A stretch of 37,643 nucleotides of DNA from DATAFO01 sp046728935. Its GTDB lineage: Bacteria > Actinomycetota > Thermoleophilia > Solirubrobacterales > 70-9. Every line of letters begins with the position of its first letter. Position 1 is the stretch's first letter. The position numbers and the translations under genes were made by a program. Shown piece after piece: positions 1 through 7,586 of this stretch. The stretch covers positions 1-37,643 of the forward strand of contig JBKPFS010000039.1 in NCBI GenBank assembly GCA_046728935.1, read 5' to 3'. Under the pieces are notes generated by a model. It was given only the letters and a program-made list of their open reading frames with translations. It searched no databases and was not told the DNA's origin.

Positions 1-29
1 GCGGTGGCGTCCGCAAGGGACGCCACCGC
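1..29 (-). terminator. Hairpin downstream of the PII gene
   Basis: A perfect 12-bp inverted repeat (arms 1-12 and 18-29) with a 5-nt loop lies about 50 nt beyond the stop codon of the PII gene. It is the probable end of the amt-glnB transcript. The window begins here, so a following T-tract cannot be judged. Confidence 0.5.
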
Positions 30-79
30 CGCCAACCTCACGCCGCTATCTCCGCCTCGGTGTGCGCCTGGAGGACGGT

Positions 80-406
80 CTAGCCCTCCTCGCCCGTGCG
101 GATCCGGATCGCCTCCACGACGGGGATCACGAAGATCTTCCCGTCGCCGACGTCCCCGGTCCGCGCGTGCCTGAGGATCGTGTCGAGGACCACGGACTTG
201 TCCTTGTCCTCGACCACGCACTCCAGCTTGAGCTTGGGCCGCACGTTGACCGTGAGGCTCGAGCCGCGGTAGTGCTCGACGATTCCCTTCTGGCGGCCCG
301 AGCCCTTGACCTCGCCGATCGAGAGTGAGGGGAACCCCTTCTCGAGCAGCTCGGCCCTGATCGGCTCGAACGCCTCGTGGCGGATGTACGCCTCGATCTT
401 CTTCAT
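80..406 (-). CDS. glnB: Nitrogen regulatory protein PII (GlnB/GlnK family)
   Basis: A 108-residue PII signalling protein. PII trimers bind ATP/ADP and 2-oxoglutarate and control partners such as the ammonium channel. The N-terminus MKKIEAYIR, the T-loop region starting GRQKG (37-41), and the C-terminal signatures TGDVGDGKIFV and IRIRTGEEG are canonical. Tyr46 is present. Position 51, the tyrosine that is uridylylated in enterobacteria and adenylylated in actinobacteria, is Leu here (YRGSSL, 46-51), while Ser49 is retained. The start is 15 bp after the stop of the ammonium transporter gene, so the two form the classic amt-glnK operon. A purine-rich AAAGGG lies upstream as a possible ribosome site. 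GlnK would be an equally good name given the neighbour. Confidence 0.95.
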   Translation of the reverse strand: MKKIEAYIRHEAFEPIRAELLEKGFPSLSIGEVKGSGRQKGIVEHYRGSSLTVNVRPKLKLECVVEDKDKSVVLDTILRHARTGDVGDGKIFVIPVVEAIRIRTGEEG

Positions 407-421
407 CTGGCTCGCCCTTTC

Positions 422-1963
422 CTATGCCTCGGACGGATGGTCCGCGGTCATCGCTGTCGCTCCGGCCGGGGCCGGGGTCCTGGCCGGAGCCGGCATTCCG
501 GCGCCGCCCGGGTACTCCTCCGGCGGGATGAACTGCTCGGGGTAGCCGTACATCCCGTGCTCGGAGATGTCGAGCCCCGCGTCCTCCTCCTCGGGAGTGA
601 CCCGTAGACCGATCGTCCGCTTGATCGCCCAGAAGGTCGCGAAGCTGAGCGAGAACACGAACGCGAACGCGAGCGTGAACCCGACCACCTGCGCGATCAG
701 CTGGTCGAAGCTGCCCGAGTACCAGAGGCCGCCGTCGGGGTCGCCGAAGGCGTTGTACTGGGCCAGCCGCGGAGCCGTGAACAGGCCGCACGAGATCGTT
801 CCCCAAATCCCTGCGAGGCCGTGCGCCGACAGCGCGCCCACAGGGTCGTCGATGATCTTGTCGATCGCGTACACGCCCAGCACCACGATCACTCCGGCGA
901 CCGCGCCGATGATCGGAGCGGGCCAGACCTCGATGTAGCCGGACGGGGCGGTGATCGCCACCAGGGCGGCGATCGCGCCGTTTCCGGCCATGCCGATGTC
1001 GATGGTGCCCGTCTTGAGCTTCACGGTCGCCACTGCGCCGAGAACGCCCGCGGCCGCGGCGAGGTTCGTGATCAGGAGGATCTCCGGGAAGCGCCCGTCG
1101 AGCGCGTTCAGCGTCGATCCAGGGTTGAACCCGAACCAGCCGAGCCACAGGATCAGCACGCCGAGGCCGAAGAACGGCATCGAGTGCCCTGGGATCGCCC
1201 GCGGCTTGCCGTCGGCCCCGTACTTGCCGCGACGTGCACCGAGCAGCAGCAGCGCGGCGAACGCACCGCTGGCGCCGATCAGGTGGACGGCCGTGGAGCC
1301 GGCGAAGTCCTGCATGCCGGTGATCCCGAGGCCAAGCCAGTCACCCACCTGGAGGAAGCCGCCTCCGAACACCCAGTGGGCGCCGACCGGATAGATGATC
1401 GTCGCGAACACCGCGGAGTAGATGACGTAGGCACCGAACTTGATGCGCTCGAGCGTCGTGCCCCAGACGATCGCCAGGGAGACGGCGCAGAACGCGAACT
1501 GGAAGAAGAACTTCGAGTCGATCGTCGCGTCCGAGAGCGCCATCACCGGGAAGTCCGGCCGGAACAGGGTCAGATCACCATCCTGTGCCGAGAACGGCCC
1601 CAGGTCGGTGAGGAAGAACCCTCCCGTGTGGCCGACGAAGCTGCCGAGCGGCCCGCCGAAGCAGAGCGCGAACCCGACGGCCCACCAGGCCACGGCGGCG
1701 ATCGAGAAGTTGGTCAGGATCTTCGCCACCACGGTGCCGGCGTTCTTCGCTCGCGAGAAGCCGATCTCGAGGAAGGCGAAACCCGCCTGCATGAACATCA
1801 CCAGCGCGCCGGCGACGATCACCCAGATCGAGTTGATCCCGACGGTCTCCGACAGCTTGCCGTCGATCGCCAGGTTGAGATCCTCCGTAGCGCCGAACGC
1901 CGTTGCCGGGATCACCAGCAACGCCGCCAGCGCGATCAGCGGGATCACGTACCTACGTCTCAT
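422..1963 (-). CDS. amt: Ammonium transporter Amt
   Basis: A 513-residue membrane protein of the Amt/MEP/Rh family that conducts ammonium across the cytoplasmic membrane. It begins with a cleavable-looking signal peptide (MRRRYVIPLIALAALL...AFG) and has about 11 hydrophobic segments. Family motifs are present: FMQAGFAFLEIGFSR near residue 60, the first twin histidine in DFAGSTAVHL, and the second in GALSAHGLAGIWGT. The cytoplasmic C-terminal tail runs on for about 50 residues and ends in an Ala/Pro-rich stretch that is probably disordered. A strong ribosome site GGAGG lies 10 nt before the ATG. It is first in an operon with the PII gene, the usual arrangement for PII-gated ammonium uptake under nitrogen limitation. 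Confidence 0.96.
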   Translation of the reverse strand: MRRRYVIPLIALAALLVIPATAFGATEDLNLAIDGKLSETVGINSIWVIVAGALVMFMQAGFAFLEIGFSRAKNAGTVVAKILTNFSIAAVAWWAVGFALCFGGPLGSFVGHTGGFFLTDLGPFSAQDGDLTLFRPDFPVMALSDATIDSKFFFQFAFCAVSLAIVWGTTLERIKFGAYVIYSAVFATIIYPVGAHWVFGGGFLQVGDWLGLGITGMQDFAGSTAVHLIGASGAFAALLLLGARRGKYGADGKPRAIPGHSMPFFGLGVLILWLGWFGFNPGSTLNALDGRFPEILLITNLAAAAGVLGAVATVKLKTGTIDIGMAGNGAIAALVAITAPSGYIEVWPAPIIGAVAGVIVVLGVYAIDKIIDDPVGALSAHGLAGIWGTISCGLFTAPRLAQYNAFGDPDGGLWYSGSFDQLIAQVVGFTLAFAFVFSLSFATFWAIKRTIGLRVTPEEEDAGLDISEHGMYGYPEQFIPPEEYPGGAGMPAPARTPAPAGATAMTADHPSEA

Positions 1964-2121
1964 CTGTTGCTTACCTCCGGTCGCAGTACCAGGAATTGCG
2001 CCGAAGGTAGGCGGCGGGTTCGCGCCTGTCTTTATCCGGCTGTCGAGAATCCGCCCGCCCGCGGTTGTACCGACGGTCGAAACCGCCCGCTCTCACGCAT
2101 GGACACCCGGGCCAGGCGCGG

Positions 2122-3009
2122 CTAGCCGGTGCGGGCTTCGACCCGCTGGGCGGCCGGGACGCCGTTGACGCTCAGCTCCACGCCCTCCATGCCCATGTCG
2201 ATCAGCGTGGGATCGCCGCCGAGCTCCCCCCAGCGCCGGCGCGCGGAGGCGTGGAACTGGTCGAGGAACTCGTCCGAGTGCAGGGGGTCGTGGTGGAAGA
2301 GCAGCATTCGCTCGGCGTCAACCCGGCGGGCGAACGTGAGCGTGTCGGTGAGCGCGGAATGGCCCCAGCCGATGTGGTCGGGGTACTCCTCGTCCGTGTA
2401 CTGGCAGTCGTGGATCAGCAGGCTCGCGTGGTGCGCGAGGTCGAAGCCCGAGATCCACTCCTGCTCGAGTTGATCGAGCGGCGCCCCGAGTGCGGGCTCG
2501 TGGTCGGGGATGTAGCAGACCGTGGTCTGGCCCTCGGTGATCCGGTATCCCAGCGTAGGCCCGCGGTGCGTGACCGCCTCGGCGCGAATCGTCGCGCCGC
2601 CCAGCTCCCATTCCGTAACGGGGGTGTCGCGGAACGAGACCGAGCAGGGCAGCTCGCGCACCTCGACTGGCGAGAGGGGCGCTGAGATGTAGCGCGCCAC
2701 CCGATCCTCGAGGGAGGCCTCGGGCGAGGCGGGGCCCCAGATGATGATCTCGCAGTCGGCCCGGAAGCAGGGCGGGAAGAACATCAGACCCTGGATGTGG
2801 TCGAGGTGAAGGTGGGTGAGCAGGATGTGGATCCTCGAGGAGTCGACGAGGTCTAGGCCGAGCGTGCGGATCCCGGTGCCGGCGTCCAGGATCAGCCGCT
2901 CTCCCCCGTCGAGGTCGACCTGCACGCACGAGGTGTTGCCGCCGTACCGGTTCATGTGCGGGCCCGGCGATGGGACGGACCCGCGGGCTCCCCAGACCTT
3001 GACCCTCAT
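2122..3009 (-). CDS. MBL-fold metallo-hydrolase
   Basis: A metallo-beta-lactamase-fold hydrolase of about 295 residues, related to the PhnP/RNase Z-like branch (COG1235). The N-terminus MRVKVWGARGSVPSPG is typical of this subfamily. The metal-binding motif THLHLDH is intact, with later metal ligands around LLIHDCQY and GWGHS, so a dinuclear zinc phosphodiesterase or related hydrolase activity is expected; the substrate is unknown. A GTG at 3015 is an alternative start, but ATG at 3009 matches the family N-terminus. It is 45 bp downstream of a PAS-domain gene on the same strand (39 bp from GTG 3015), and close relatives are often found near signalling genes, so a signalling role is possible. 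A stretch of 158 bp without a gene separates it from amt. Confidence 0.85.
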   Translation of the reverse strand: MRVKVWGARGSVPSPGPHMNRYGGNTSCVQVDLDGGERLILDAGTGIRTLGLDLVDSSRIHILLTHLHLDHIQGLMFFPPCFRADCEIIIWGPASPEASLEDRVARYISAPLSPVEVRELPCSVSFRDTPVTEWELGGATIRAEAVTHRGPTLGYRITEGQTTVCYIPDHEPALGAPLDQLEQEWISGFDLAHHASLLIHDCQYTDEEYPDHIGWGHSALTDTLTFARRVDAERMLLFHHDPLHSDEFLDQFHASARRRWGELGGDPTLIDMGMEGVELSVNGVPAAQRVEARTG

Positions 3010-3054
3010 CGCCACAGCATCACTCTCGCTCCTACTCTCGCTCCTGCCGTCCGG

Positions 3055-3501
3055 TCACCCTACCTCCCCGCCCTCCTCGAGGGGCCAGAAGAAGATCATC
3101 GCTCCGGACGTCCCCTCCGGCGACGCCACGATTGGCACCGCGCTCGCCTCGATCGAAGACAGTTCGCCGCCCGCGGTGCGGATCCGGAACCTTCCGTGGG
3201 CCGGCCTGCCGCCCCTGAGCGCCTCGGTGACGGCGAGGTTGGCGACGTCCATGGGCTTGCCGTCCATGTCGAGTGGGCCGAAGGTCGACGTCCACTCCTC
3301 GGCGCTCATCTTGCCGACGTCCTCGAACGAGCGCCCGAGCAGCGCCGCCGCGGCCTCGTTGTAGAACACGACGGCCGTGTCGCTGTCGAGCAGGAACCCG
3401 GGCGTGGAGAGGCTGGTGAGCAGGTTGCGCGCCAGGATCAGCTCCAGCGGCCTCTGCGACGCGGTGTGATCCGTGCGGTCGGCGGCGTGCGGCGAGTCCA
3501 T
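3055..3501 (-). CDS. PAS-domain protein
   Basis: A 148-residue protein consisting essentially of one PAS domain: the helix ILARNLLTSLSTPGFLLD is followed by VVFYNEAAAALLGRSFEDVG, typical of PAS sensor folds, and a beta-rich second half. No kinase, GGDEF or DNA-binding domain is attached, so it would act as a separate sensor or partner protein. There is no cysteine or obvious flavin/heme motif from which to name a ligand. It is just upstream of, and probably co-transcribed with, the MBL-fold hydrolase, and lies back to back with the GGDEF/HD-GYP gene (start codons about 108 bp apart). The cluster looks like a small signalling unit, but this rests on location only. Confidence 0.8.
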   Translation of the reverse strand: MDSPHAADRTDHTASQRPLELILARNLLTSLSTPGFLLDSDTAVVFYNEAAAALLGRSFEDVGKMSAEEWTSTFGPLDMDGKPMDVANLAVTEALRGGRPAHGRFRIRTAGGELSSIEASAVPIVASPEGTSGAMIFFWPLEEGGEVG

Positions 3502-3596
3502 TCAGGGCAATTCTTCCACCGATGGGGCGAATCCACCCCGGTTCCTGCTTGGGCGGGCGCGAGCCTTCACGCTCAAGCGCCGTGGCAGCGTGCCGA

Positions 3597-3602
3597 TAGT
3601 TC
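3597..3602 (+). promoter_or_regulatory. Putative -10 box of the GGDEF/HD-GYP gene
   Basis: TAGTTC (overlapping GATAGT) lies 7 nt before the GTG at 3610. This spacing would place the transcription start at or next to the start codon, i.e. a leaderless mRNA. No convincing Shine-Dalgarno sequence competes with it. Confidence 0.35.
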
Positions 3603-3609
3603 GGACGAG

Positions 3610-4803
3610 GTGCTTTCGCGGGACCGCGACAGGCTTGCCGCCGAACTGGCGGCCGCCCGGCGGAGGATCTCGGAGCTGGAGGCGGAGCTTTCCGCCCTCT
3701 CGGCGCGTGACCCGATCGCCAATTCGCTGCTCACGCTGCGCGCGTTTCGTGCGCAGCTCGAGCTCGACGTTCAGCGCTCGCAGCGTTACGGCCGGGCGCT
3801 GACCGTCGCGATCCTCGACCTCGACCGCTTCCGCTACCTCAACCTGAAGCACGGCTACGCGGCCGGCGACAGCGTCCTCGCCGCCGTCGGGCTCTTGATC
3901 ACCAGCCGCACGCGTGCCCACGACCTCGCCTGCCGGGTGGGCGGCGACGAGTTCGCGATCATGTTCCCGGAGACGCCCGTCTCGGAGGCGCGCGAGGCGA
4001 CCAGGCGGATGCTCGTGGACCTCGAGGACCTCGAGTCGGGAGGCGTTCGCGGGCACTCGGCGTCCGTTGGCATCGCCGGGCTGCTTCCCAAGCAGAGCCC
4101 GGAGGCTCTGCTTGCCGCCGCCGCCAGGGCGCTCGAGCAGGCCCGGGCGGGCGGCGGCGGGCAAGCGGCCACCTACGCCGGCGACGAGGCGGGCGCCTCG
4201 GGCGCCGAGGAGGCGCTCGCGGGGGGCCACGGCGACGTCATCGCCGCCCTCGCCTCGACCCTGGGCGAGCGCGACCGCTACACGGGCGACCACTCGGAGT
4301 CGGTGGTCGAGCTGACCGTGCGGGTGGGCGAGGCGCTGGCGCTCGACCCCTCGGAGATCGCCAGGGTGCGCACGGGGGCGCTACTTCACGACATTGGCAA
4401 GGTGGGCGTGCCCGACGACATCCTCCACAAGCCCGGGCCGCTCGACGAGCGGGAGTGGGAGATCATGCGCCAGCACCCCGTGATCGGGGAGCGCATCGTG
4501 CGGGCGATCCCCGGCATGGGCGCGATCGCGCGCATCGTTCGCCACGAGCACGAGCGCTGGGATGGGCGCGGCTATCCCGACGGGCTCGTCGCCGACCAGA
4601 TCCCGATCGGGTCGCGGGTCATCCTCGCCTGTGACGCCTACCACGCGATGACCTCGGACCGCCCCTATCGCAAGGCGATGTCGCATCGGGAGGCGATGGC
4701 CGAGCTGACCGCGAACGCGGGCAGTCAGTTCGACCCCAACGTCGTTGAGGCGCTTGTCGGCTACCTCTACGGCCGCCGCCAGGCTGGGTTGGCGGCGGTT
4801 TGA
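3610..4803 (+). CDS. GGDEF and HD-GYP domain protein (cyclic-di-GMP metabolism)
   Basis: A 397-residue cytosolic protein joining a diguanylate cyclase domain to a cyclic-di-GMP phosphodiesterase domain. A short N-terminal coiled coil (about 3-35) precedes the GGDEF domain (about 40-190). The active-site GGDEF is intact at 111-115 and the inhibitory I-site RAHD is at 102-105. The HD-GYP domain (about 205-390) has HD at 260-261 followed by IGK, and HEHERWDGRGYP at 312-323, so metal binding is retained. Both activities are therefore plausible. The reading frame stays open far upstream across the PAS gene; GTG 3610 is chosen because the domain begins just after it and a -10-like box lies 7 nt upstream. 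No sensory domain is fused; the adjacent PAS protein could supply one. Confidence 0.85.
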   Translation: MLSRDRDRLAAELAAARRRISELEAELSALSARDPIANSLLTLRAFRAQLELDVQRSQRYGRALTVAILDLDRFRYLNLKHGYAAGDSVLAAVGLLITSRTRAHDLACRVGGDEFAIMFPETPVSEAREATRRMLVDLEDLESGGVRGHSASVGIAGLLPKQSPEALLAAAARALEQARAGGGGQAATYAGDEAGASGAEEALAGGHGDVIAALASTLGERDRYTGDHSESVVELTVRVGEALALDPSEIARVRTGALLHDIGKVGVPDDILHKPGPLDEREWEIMRQHPVIGERIVRAIPGMGAIARIVRHEHERWDGRGYPDGLVADQIPIGSRVILACDAYHAMTSDRPYRKAMSHREAMAELTANAGSQFDPNVVEALVGYLYGRRQAGLAAV

Positions 4804-4843
4804 GCGCGGCCGCCGGCCGTTACTGCCCTGGGTTTGAGCGATA

Positions 4844-4861
4844 GGCCGGCCGAGGCCGGCC
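4844..4861. terminator. Hairpin between convergent genes
   Basis: GGCCGGCC is repeated (4844-4851 and 4854-4861); being self-complementary, the copies can pair as a hairpin with a GA loop or each act as a palindrome. It sits between the 3' ends of the GGDEF/HD-GYP gene and the small zinc-ribbon gene. There is no T-tract. Confidence 0.35.
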
Positions 4862-4867
4862 CGCCGC

Positions 4868-5017
4868 CTACGCTTCCAGCTTGCCGATCTTGAAGATCTT
4901 CGTGCCGCAGTCCGGGCACGTGCCCTGGATCGCCGGTCGGCCGTTCTTCATCGTGACCTGCTGGGGATCCTTGATCTCGACCTTCTTCCGTTCCTTCACG
5001 CAGTAGCCCTCTGGCAT
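4868..5017 (-). CDS. Small DUF5679-like zinc-ribbon protein
   Basis: A 49-residue protein beginning MPEGYCVKERKKVEIKDP. It resembles the short DUF5679 proteins common in high-GC Gram-positives: YCVK, then a central TMKNGRPAIQGTCP, then CPDCGTKIFKIG. Family members usually carry two Cys pairs; here the first half has only Cys6 (YCVKER in place of a CxxC), while CPDC is intact at 34-37, so classical four-Cys zinc binding is not possible unless His or another residue helps. There is a good ribosome site AAAGGAG 7 nt before the ATG. The function of the family is unknown. It is a single gene on the minus strand, facing the GGDEF/HD-GYP gene. Confidence 0.8.
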   Translation of the reverse strand: MPEGYCVKERKKVEIKDPQQVTMKNGRPAIQGTCPDCGTKIFKIGKLEA

Positions 5018-5109
5018 TCAGCCTCTCCTTTCAGAGACGATCCGCGCGACCGTAGAGCACTTGCCGGACGCATGCAGCGTGCCCAGCGTAACAAATGTCA
5101 CAAGCTCCC

Positions 5110-5142
5110 CAGGCGTCACGCAGGCGTCAGGCAGGCGTCAGG
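5110..5142. repeat. Three tandem 11-bp repeats
   Basis: CAGGCGTCA followed by CG or GG occurs three times in a row (5110, 5121, 5132). The last copy carries the TGA stop codon of the following minus-strand gene, so slippage here could extend or shift only the non-coding tail. Confidence 0.6.
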
Positions 5143-5743
5143 GGTTCCCGCTCTGGCCGAGAGGGCCCCGCCCGGAGCCCGATCCGCCGCCGAAATTGCC
5201 CGGATTCGACGCCTGGCTGCGCAGGTCGTTGATGTCGTCCTTGACCACGTCGAGCTCGCGCTCGAGCGTGGTCTGATCCCCGTTCAGGCTCGAAACCTGC
5301 TCCTCGAGCGCCTGCACGCGGTCGGACAGGGCGGCGGCCTCCTCCCTGGCCGCGCTCGACGCCTGCTCTGTGACCGCGCTGAGCTGGTCCTCCAGCGACC
5401 TCACCTCGTCCTTGGTCGCGCTCTCGTCCTTGGCGCTCAGGGCGAGCACCACGCCCACGATGCCGGCCGCGAGCGCAAGCACGACCGCAGCGCCGATCGC
5501 GTACGTGCGAACGCCGAGCTTGCGGTCGACCTGGGCGAGCCTGGCGCGAAGGCCGTCGATTCGCTCGTGGGGGTCGCTCGACTGGCGCGGCGGCGCCGTG
5601 GCGGGCGCCGCGCGGCCCGAGGCCGTGCCGGCGGACGCCGCCGAGCTCGCGCCCCCCTGCGTAGCCGTGCCAGAGGCGGGCTCCGCCTTGGCCGGCGGGG
5701 CGTCGGCGCCCGTGCGCCTGCGAAGGGATGGAAGCCTCATCAC
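5138..5743 (-). CDS. Hypothetical membrane protein with C-terminal coiled coil
   Basis: A 201-residue protein I do not recognise. It has a basic start (MMRLPSLRRR), a low-complexity Ala/Pro/Ser/Thr-rich region to about residue 55, a short helix with an RIDGLRARLAQVDRKLG heptad pattern, one transmembrane helix (about 81-103), and then a long acidic, heptad-patterned segment (about 105-175) predicted to be a coiled coil. The end is Gly/Ser/Asn-rich. The basic N-terminus suggests it is cytosolic with the coiled coil outside. There is no enzyme motif. It precedes the small zinc-ribbon gene on the same strand by 120 bp and follows the rhodanese gene closely (19 bp), so it may share the rhodanese transcript. 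Confidence 0.7.
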   Translation of the reverse strand: MMRLPSLRRRTGADAPPAKAEPASGTATQGGASSAASAGTASGRAAPATAPPRQSSDPHERIDGLRARLAQVDRKLGVRTYAIGAAVVLALAAGIVGVVLALSAKDESATKDEVRSLEDQLSAVTEQASSAAREEAAALSDRVQALEEQVSSLNGDQTTLERELDVVKDDINDLRSQASNPGNFGGGSGSGRGPLGQSGNP

Positions 5744-5762
5744 GGCGCGAATCCTAAGCGGA

Positions 5763-6125
5763 CTACGAGGCGGGCAGCGGGGTTCGCACCTCGCCCCCCT
5801 CGGGCTCGAGTGGGAGACCGGCGTCGACCCACGACTGAAGCCCCCCGGCCATGTTGTACGCGTCGTAGCCGGCCTCGCGGAACGCGGCCGCCGCCATCGC
5901 CGAACGGTTGCCGCCGCGGCAGTAGAACACGACGGGCCGGTCCTTCGGGATCGAGTCCGCCTCCGCGGTCAGGTGGTTCATCTCGACGTGCCTGGCGCCG
6001 TCGATTCGCCCGCCCTCCCATTCGTAGTCGCGGCGAACGTCGATCAGCTCGGCGCCCTCCTCGACGAGCTCGCGAACCCGATGCGGCTCGAGCTCGGTCT
6101 CGGCGTCGGCTGCCTCCTCGCCCAT
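5763..6125 (-). CDS. Rhodanese-like sulfurtransferase
   Basis: A single-domain rhodanese of 120 residues. The catalytic loop is CRGGNRS, with the Cys in the VVFYCRGGNRSA context; WEGGRIDGARHVEMN and AYNMAGGLQSW are the other family landmarks. Single-domain rhodaneses carry persulfide sulfur for thiol metabolism, cyanide detoxification or cofactor assembly; the actual partner is unknown. The frame stays open upstream past the divergent thiolase start, so ATG 6125, which begins right before the domain, is preferred over longer versions. Start codons of this gene and the thiolase are 88 bp apart, so the two promoters share that space. Confidence 0.88.
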   Translation of the reverse strand: MGEEAADAETELEPHRVRELVEEGAELIDVRRDYEWEGGRIDGARHVEMNHLTAEADSIPKDRPVVFYCRGGNRSAMAAAAFREAGYDAYNMAGGLQSWVDAGLPLEPEGGEVRTPLPAS

Positions 6126-6213
6126 ACCGCCATATCCATAGCATTGGGGCTCAGTGCTCCCCGTCACGGCGTGAGCACTAGTTCCCGCCGCGAATCCGAC
6201 GCAAGGAGACCCG

Positions 6214-7377
6214 ATGCCCGAAGCAGTGATCGTCGACGCCGTCCGCACCCCGATCGGCCGCGCCTTCAAGGGGACGCTCGCCCAGGAGCGCCCGGACGAG
6301 ATGGGCGCCTTCATCGTCGACAGCCTGCTGGAGCGAAACGAGGGCCTGGACCCGGCTTCGGTCGAGGACGTGTTCTGCGGCTGTGGCCTGCCGCAGGGGC
6401 TCCAGGCGTTCAACATCGCCCGGATCATCGTGCTGCTCTCCGAGAAGCTGCCGCAGAGCGTGAATGGGGTGACGATGTCCCGCTACTGCGCCTCGAGCCT
6501 CGACGCGATCCGCCACGCGGCCAACGCGGTGCGGGCCAGCCAGGGCGACGCCTACGTCGCCGCCGGCGTCGAGTGGGTGAGCCGCTTCAACGAGCGCCAG
6601 GAGGCCGCCGGCGTCGCCGACCAGAACGAGAAGCTGCAGGGCAACGACAGGCAGCCGAACGCCTACATCCAGATGGGCGACACGGCCGTCAACGTGGCGA
6701 AGAAGTACGAGGTCAGCCGCGCGGACATGGACAAGTACGCGCAGCGCTCGCAGGAGCTGGCCGTCGCCGCGCAGGAGTCCGGGTACTTCGACCGCGAGAT
6801 CGTCCCCGTCACGCTCGCCGACGGCACCGAGGTGGCCAAGGACGACGGCCCGCGCCCGAGCTCGACCCTGGAGAAGCTCGCCGAGCTGCCTGAGGCGTTC
6901 GAGGGTGGAGGCGGGGTCACCGCGGGCAACTCGTGCCCGCTCAACGACGGCGCCGCCGCGGTGCTGGTGATGTCGGACACCAAGGCCAAGGAGCTCGGCC
7001 TCGAGCCGCGCGCCAGGATCGTGACCGCGGCCACGCACGGCAACGAGCCCGAGTACATGGGCGTGGCCCCGATCGGCGCGATCAAGAAGGTGTTCGAGCG
7101 CGCTCAGATGAAGATGTCAGACGTCGACGTGGTCGAGCTCAACGAGGCCTTCGCCGCGCAGGTGATCCCGATCATGGACGAGTGCGAGATCCCCCTGGAG
7201 AAGCTGAACACCCACGGCGGGGCGATCGCTCTCGGCCATCCCTTCGGGATGACCGGCGCCCGGATCATGACCACGCTCCTGAACGCGATGGAGACCGACG
7301 ACCACCAGATCGGCGTGGAGACGATGTGCGTCGCCGGCGGTCAGGGCGAGGCGATGATTGTGGAGCGGCTGAACTAG
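6214..7377 (+). CDS. Thiolase (acetyl-CoA acyltransferase)
   Basis: A 387-residue thiolase, the usual length. It performs thiolytic cleavage of 3-ketoacyl-CoA (last step of beta-oxidation) or the reverse condensation. The nucleophile is Cys92 in SRYCASSLDAI, the His is in IALGHPFGMTGAR (His342), and the second catalytic Cys is Cys372 in CVAGGQGEAMI. The last motif usually reads CxGGGxG, and here AGGQG replaces GGGxG, a mild variation. The N-terminus PEAVIVDAVRTPIGRAFKG is canonical. A ribosome site AAGGAG precedes the ATG. It faces an acyl-CoA dehydrogenase, which fits a beta-oxidation role. The companion hydratase and hydroxyacyl dehydrogenase are not next to it. Confidence 0.93.
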   Translation: MPEAVIVDAVRTPIGRAFKGTLAQERPDEMGAFIVDSLLERNEGLDPASVEDVFCGCGLPQGLQAFNIARIIVLLSEKLPQSVNGVTMSRYCASSLDAIRHAANAVRASQGDAYVAAGVEWVSRFNERQEAAGVADQNEKLQGNDRQPNAYIQMGDTAVNVAKKYEVSRADMDKYAQRSQELAVAAQESGYFDREIVPVTLADGTEVAKDDGPRPSSTLEKLAELPEAFEGGGGVTAGNSCPLNDGAAAVLVMSDTKAKELGLEPRARIVTAATHGNEPEYMGVAPIGAIKKVFERAQMKMSDVDVVELNEAFAAQVIPIMDECEIPLEKLNTHGGAIALGHPFGMTGARIMTTLLNAMETDDHQIGVETMCVAGGQGEAMIVERLN

Positions 7378-7413
7378 GCGGTTGGCGGATCCACAGTTCC
7401 GACCGGCCATCGG

Positions 7414-7459
7414 GTGTCGGATTTCTCCGGATAGTCCGTAGAAACACGACGCTCGGCGT
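7414..7459. repeat. Palindromic element, copy 1 (tandem pair)
   Basis: A 46-bp unit whose first ~38 bases fold on an axis at the central TAG (7432-7434). It is the same length, without gaps, as the unit starting at 7504, and ends with the same CGACGCTCGGCGT. Inner pairs CGGA/TCCG replace CCAA/TTGG of copy 2, so the pairing is kept while the sequence changes. It shares a framework with elements at 19393, 19835 and 30857. Confidence 0.75.
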
Positions 7460-7503
7460 CAACCAGAGCGCGTGGACGCACGTCAGAGCCTCCGCTCCAT
7501 CGA

Positions 7504-7549
7504 GCGTCGAATTTCCACCAATAGTTGGTCGAAATTCGACGCTCGGCGT
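7504..7549. repeat. Palindromic element, copy 2 (tandem pair)
   Basis: Exactly 90 bp after copy 1. A 15-bp perfect outer stem (7501-7515 with 7531-7545), one C-C mismatch, a 5-bp inner stem (ACCAA/TTGGT) and the loop TAG. It is the strongest hairpin in the window and lies between the convergent thiolase and acyl-CoA dehydrogenase genes, so it could also terminate both transcripts, although no T-tract follows. Confidence 0.8.
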
Positions 7550-7586
7550 GTGGTCCCGCGTGGCTCGGGCCAGCCGCGGCCCGGGG

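Noticed and set aside
1964..2121. A GlnR-type operator before amt
   Set aside because: I looked for paired GTNAC/GNAAC half-sites in the 158-bp gap and found only weak, badly spaced matches.
2956..3609. N-terminal extension of the GGDEF/HD-GYP protein
   Set aside because: The frame is open, but it is antisense to the PAS gene, Arg-rich and without domain features, so it is a shadow.
7414..7549. A CRISPR-like repeat-spacer pattern
   Set aside because: Only two units occur, they are palindromic over most of their length, differ in their cores, and no cas gene is near.
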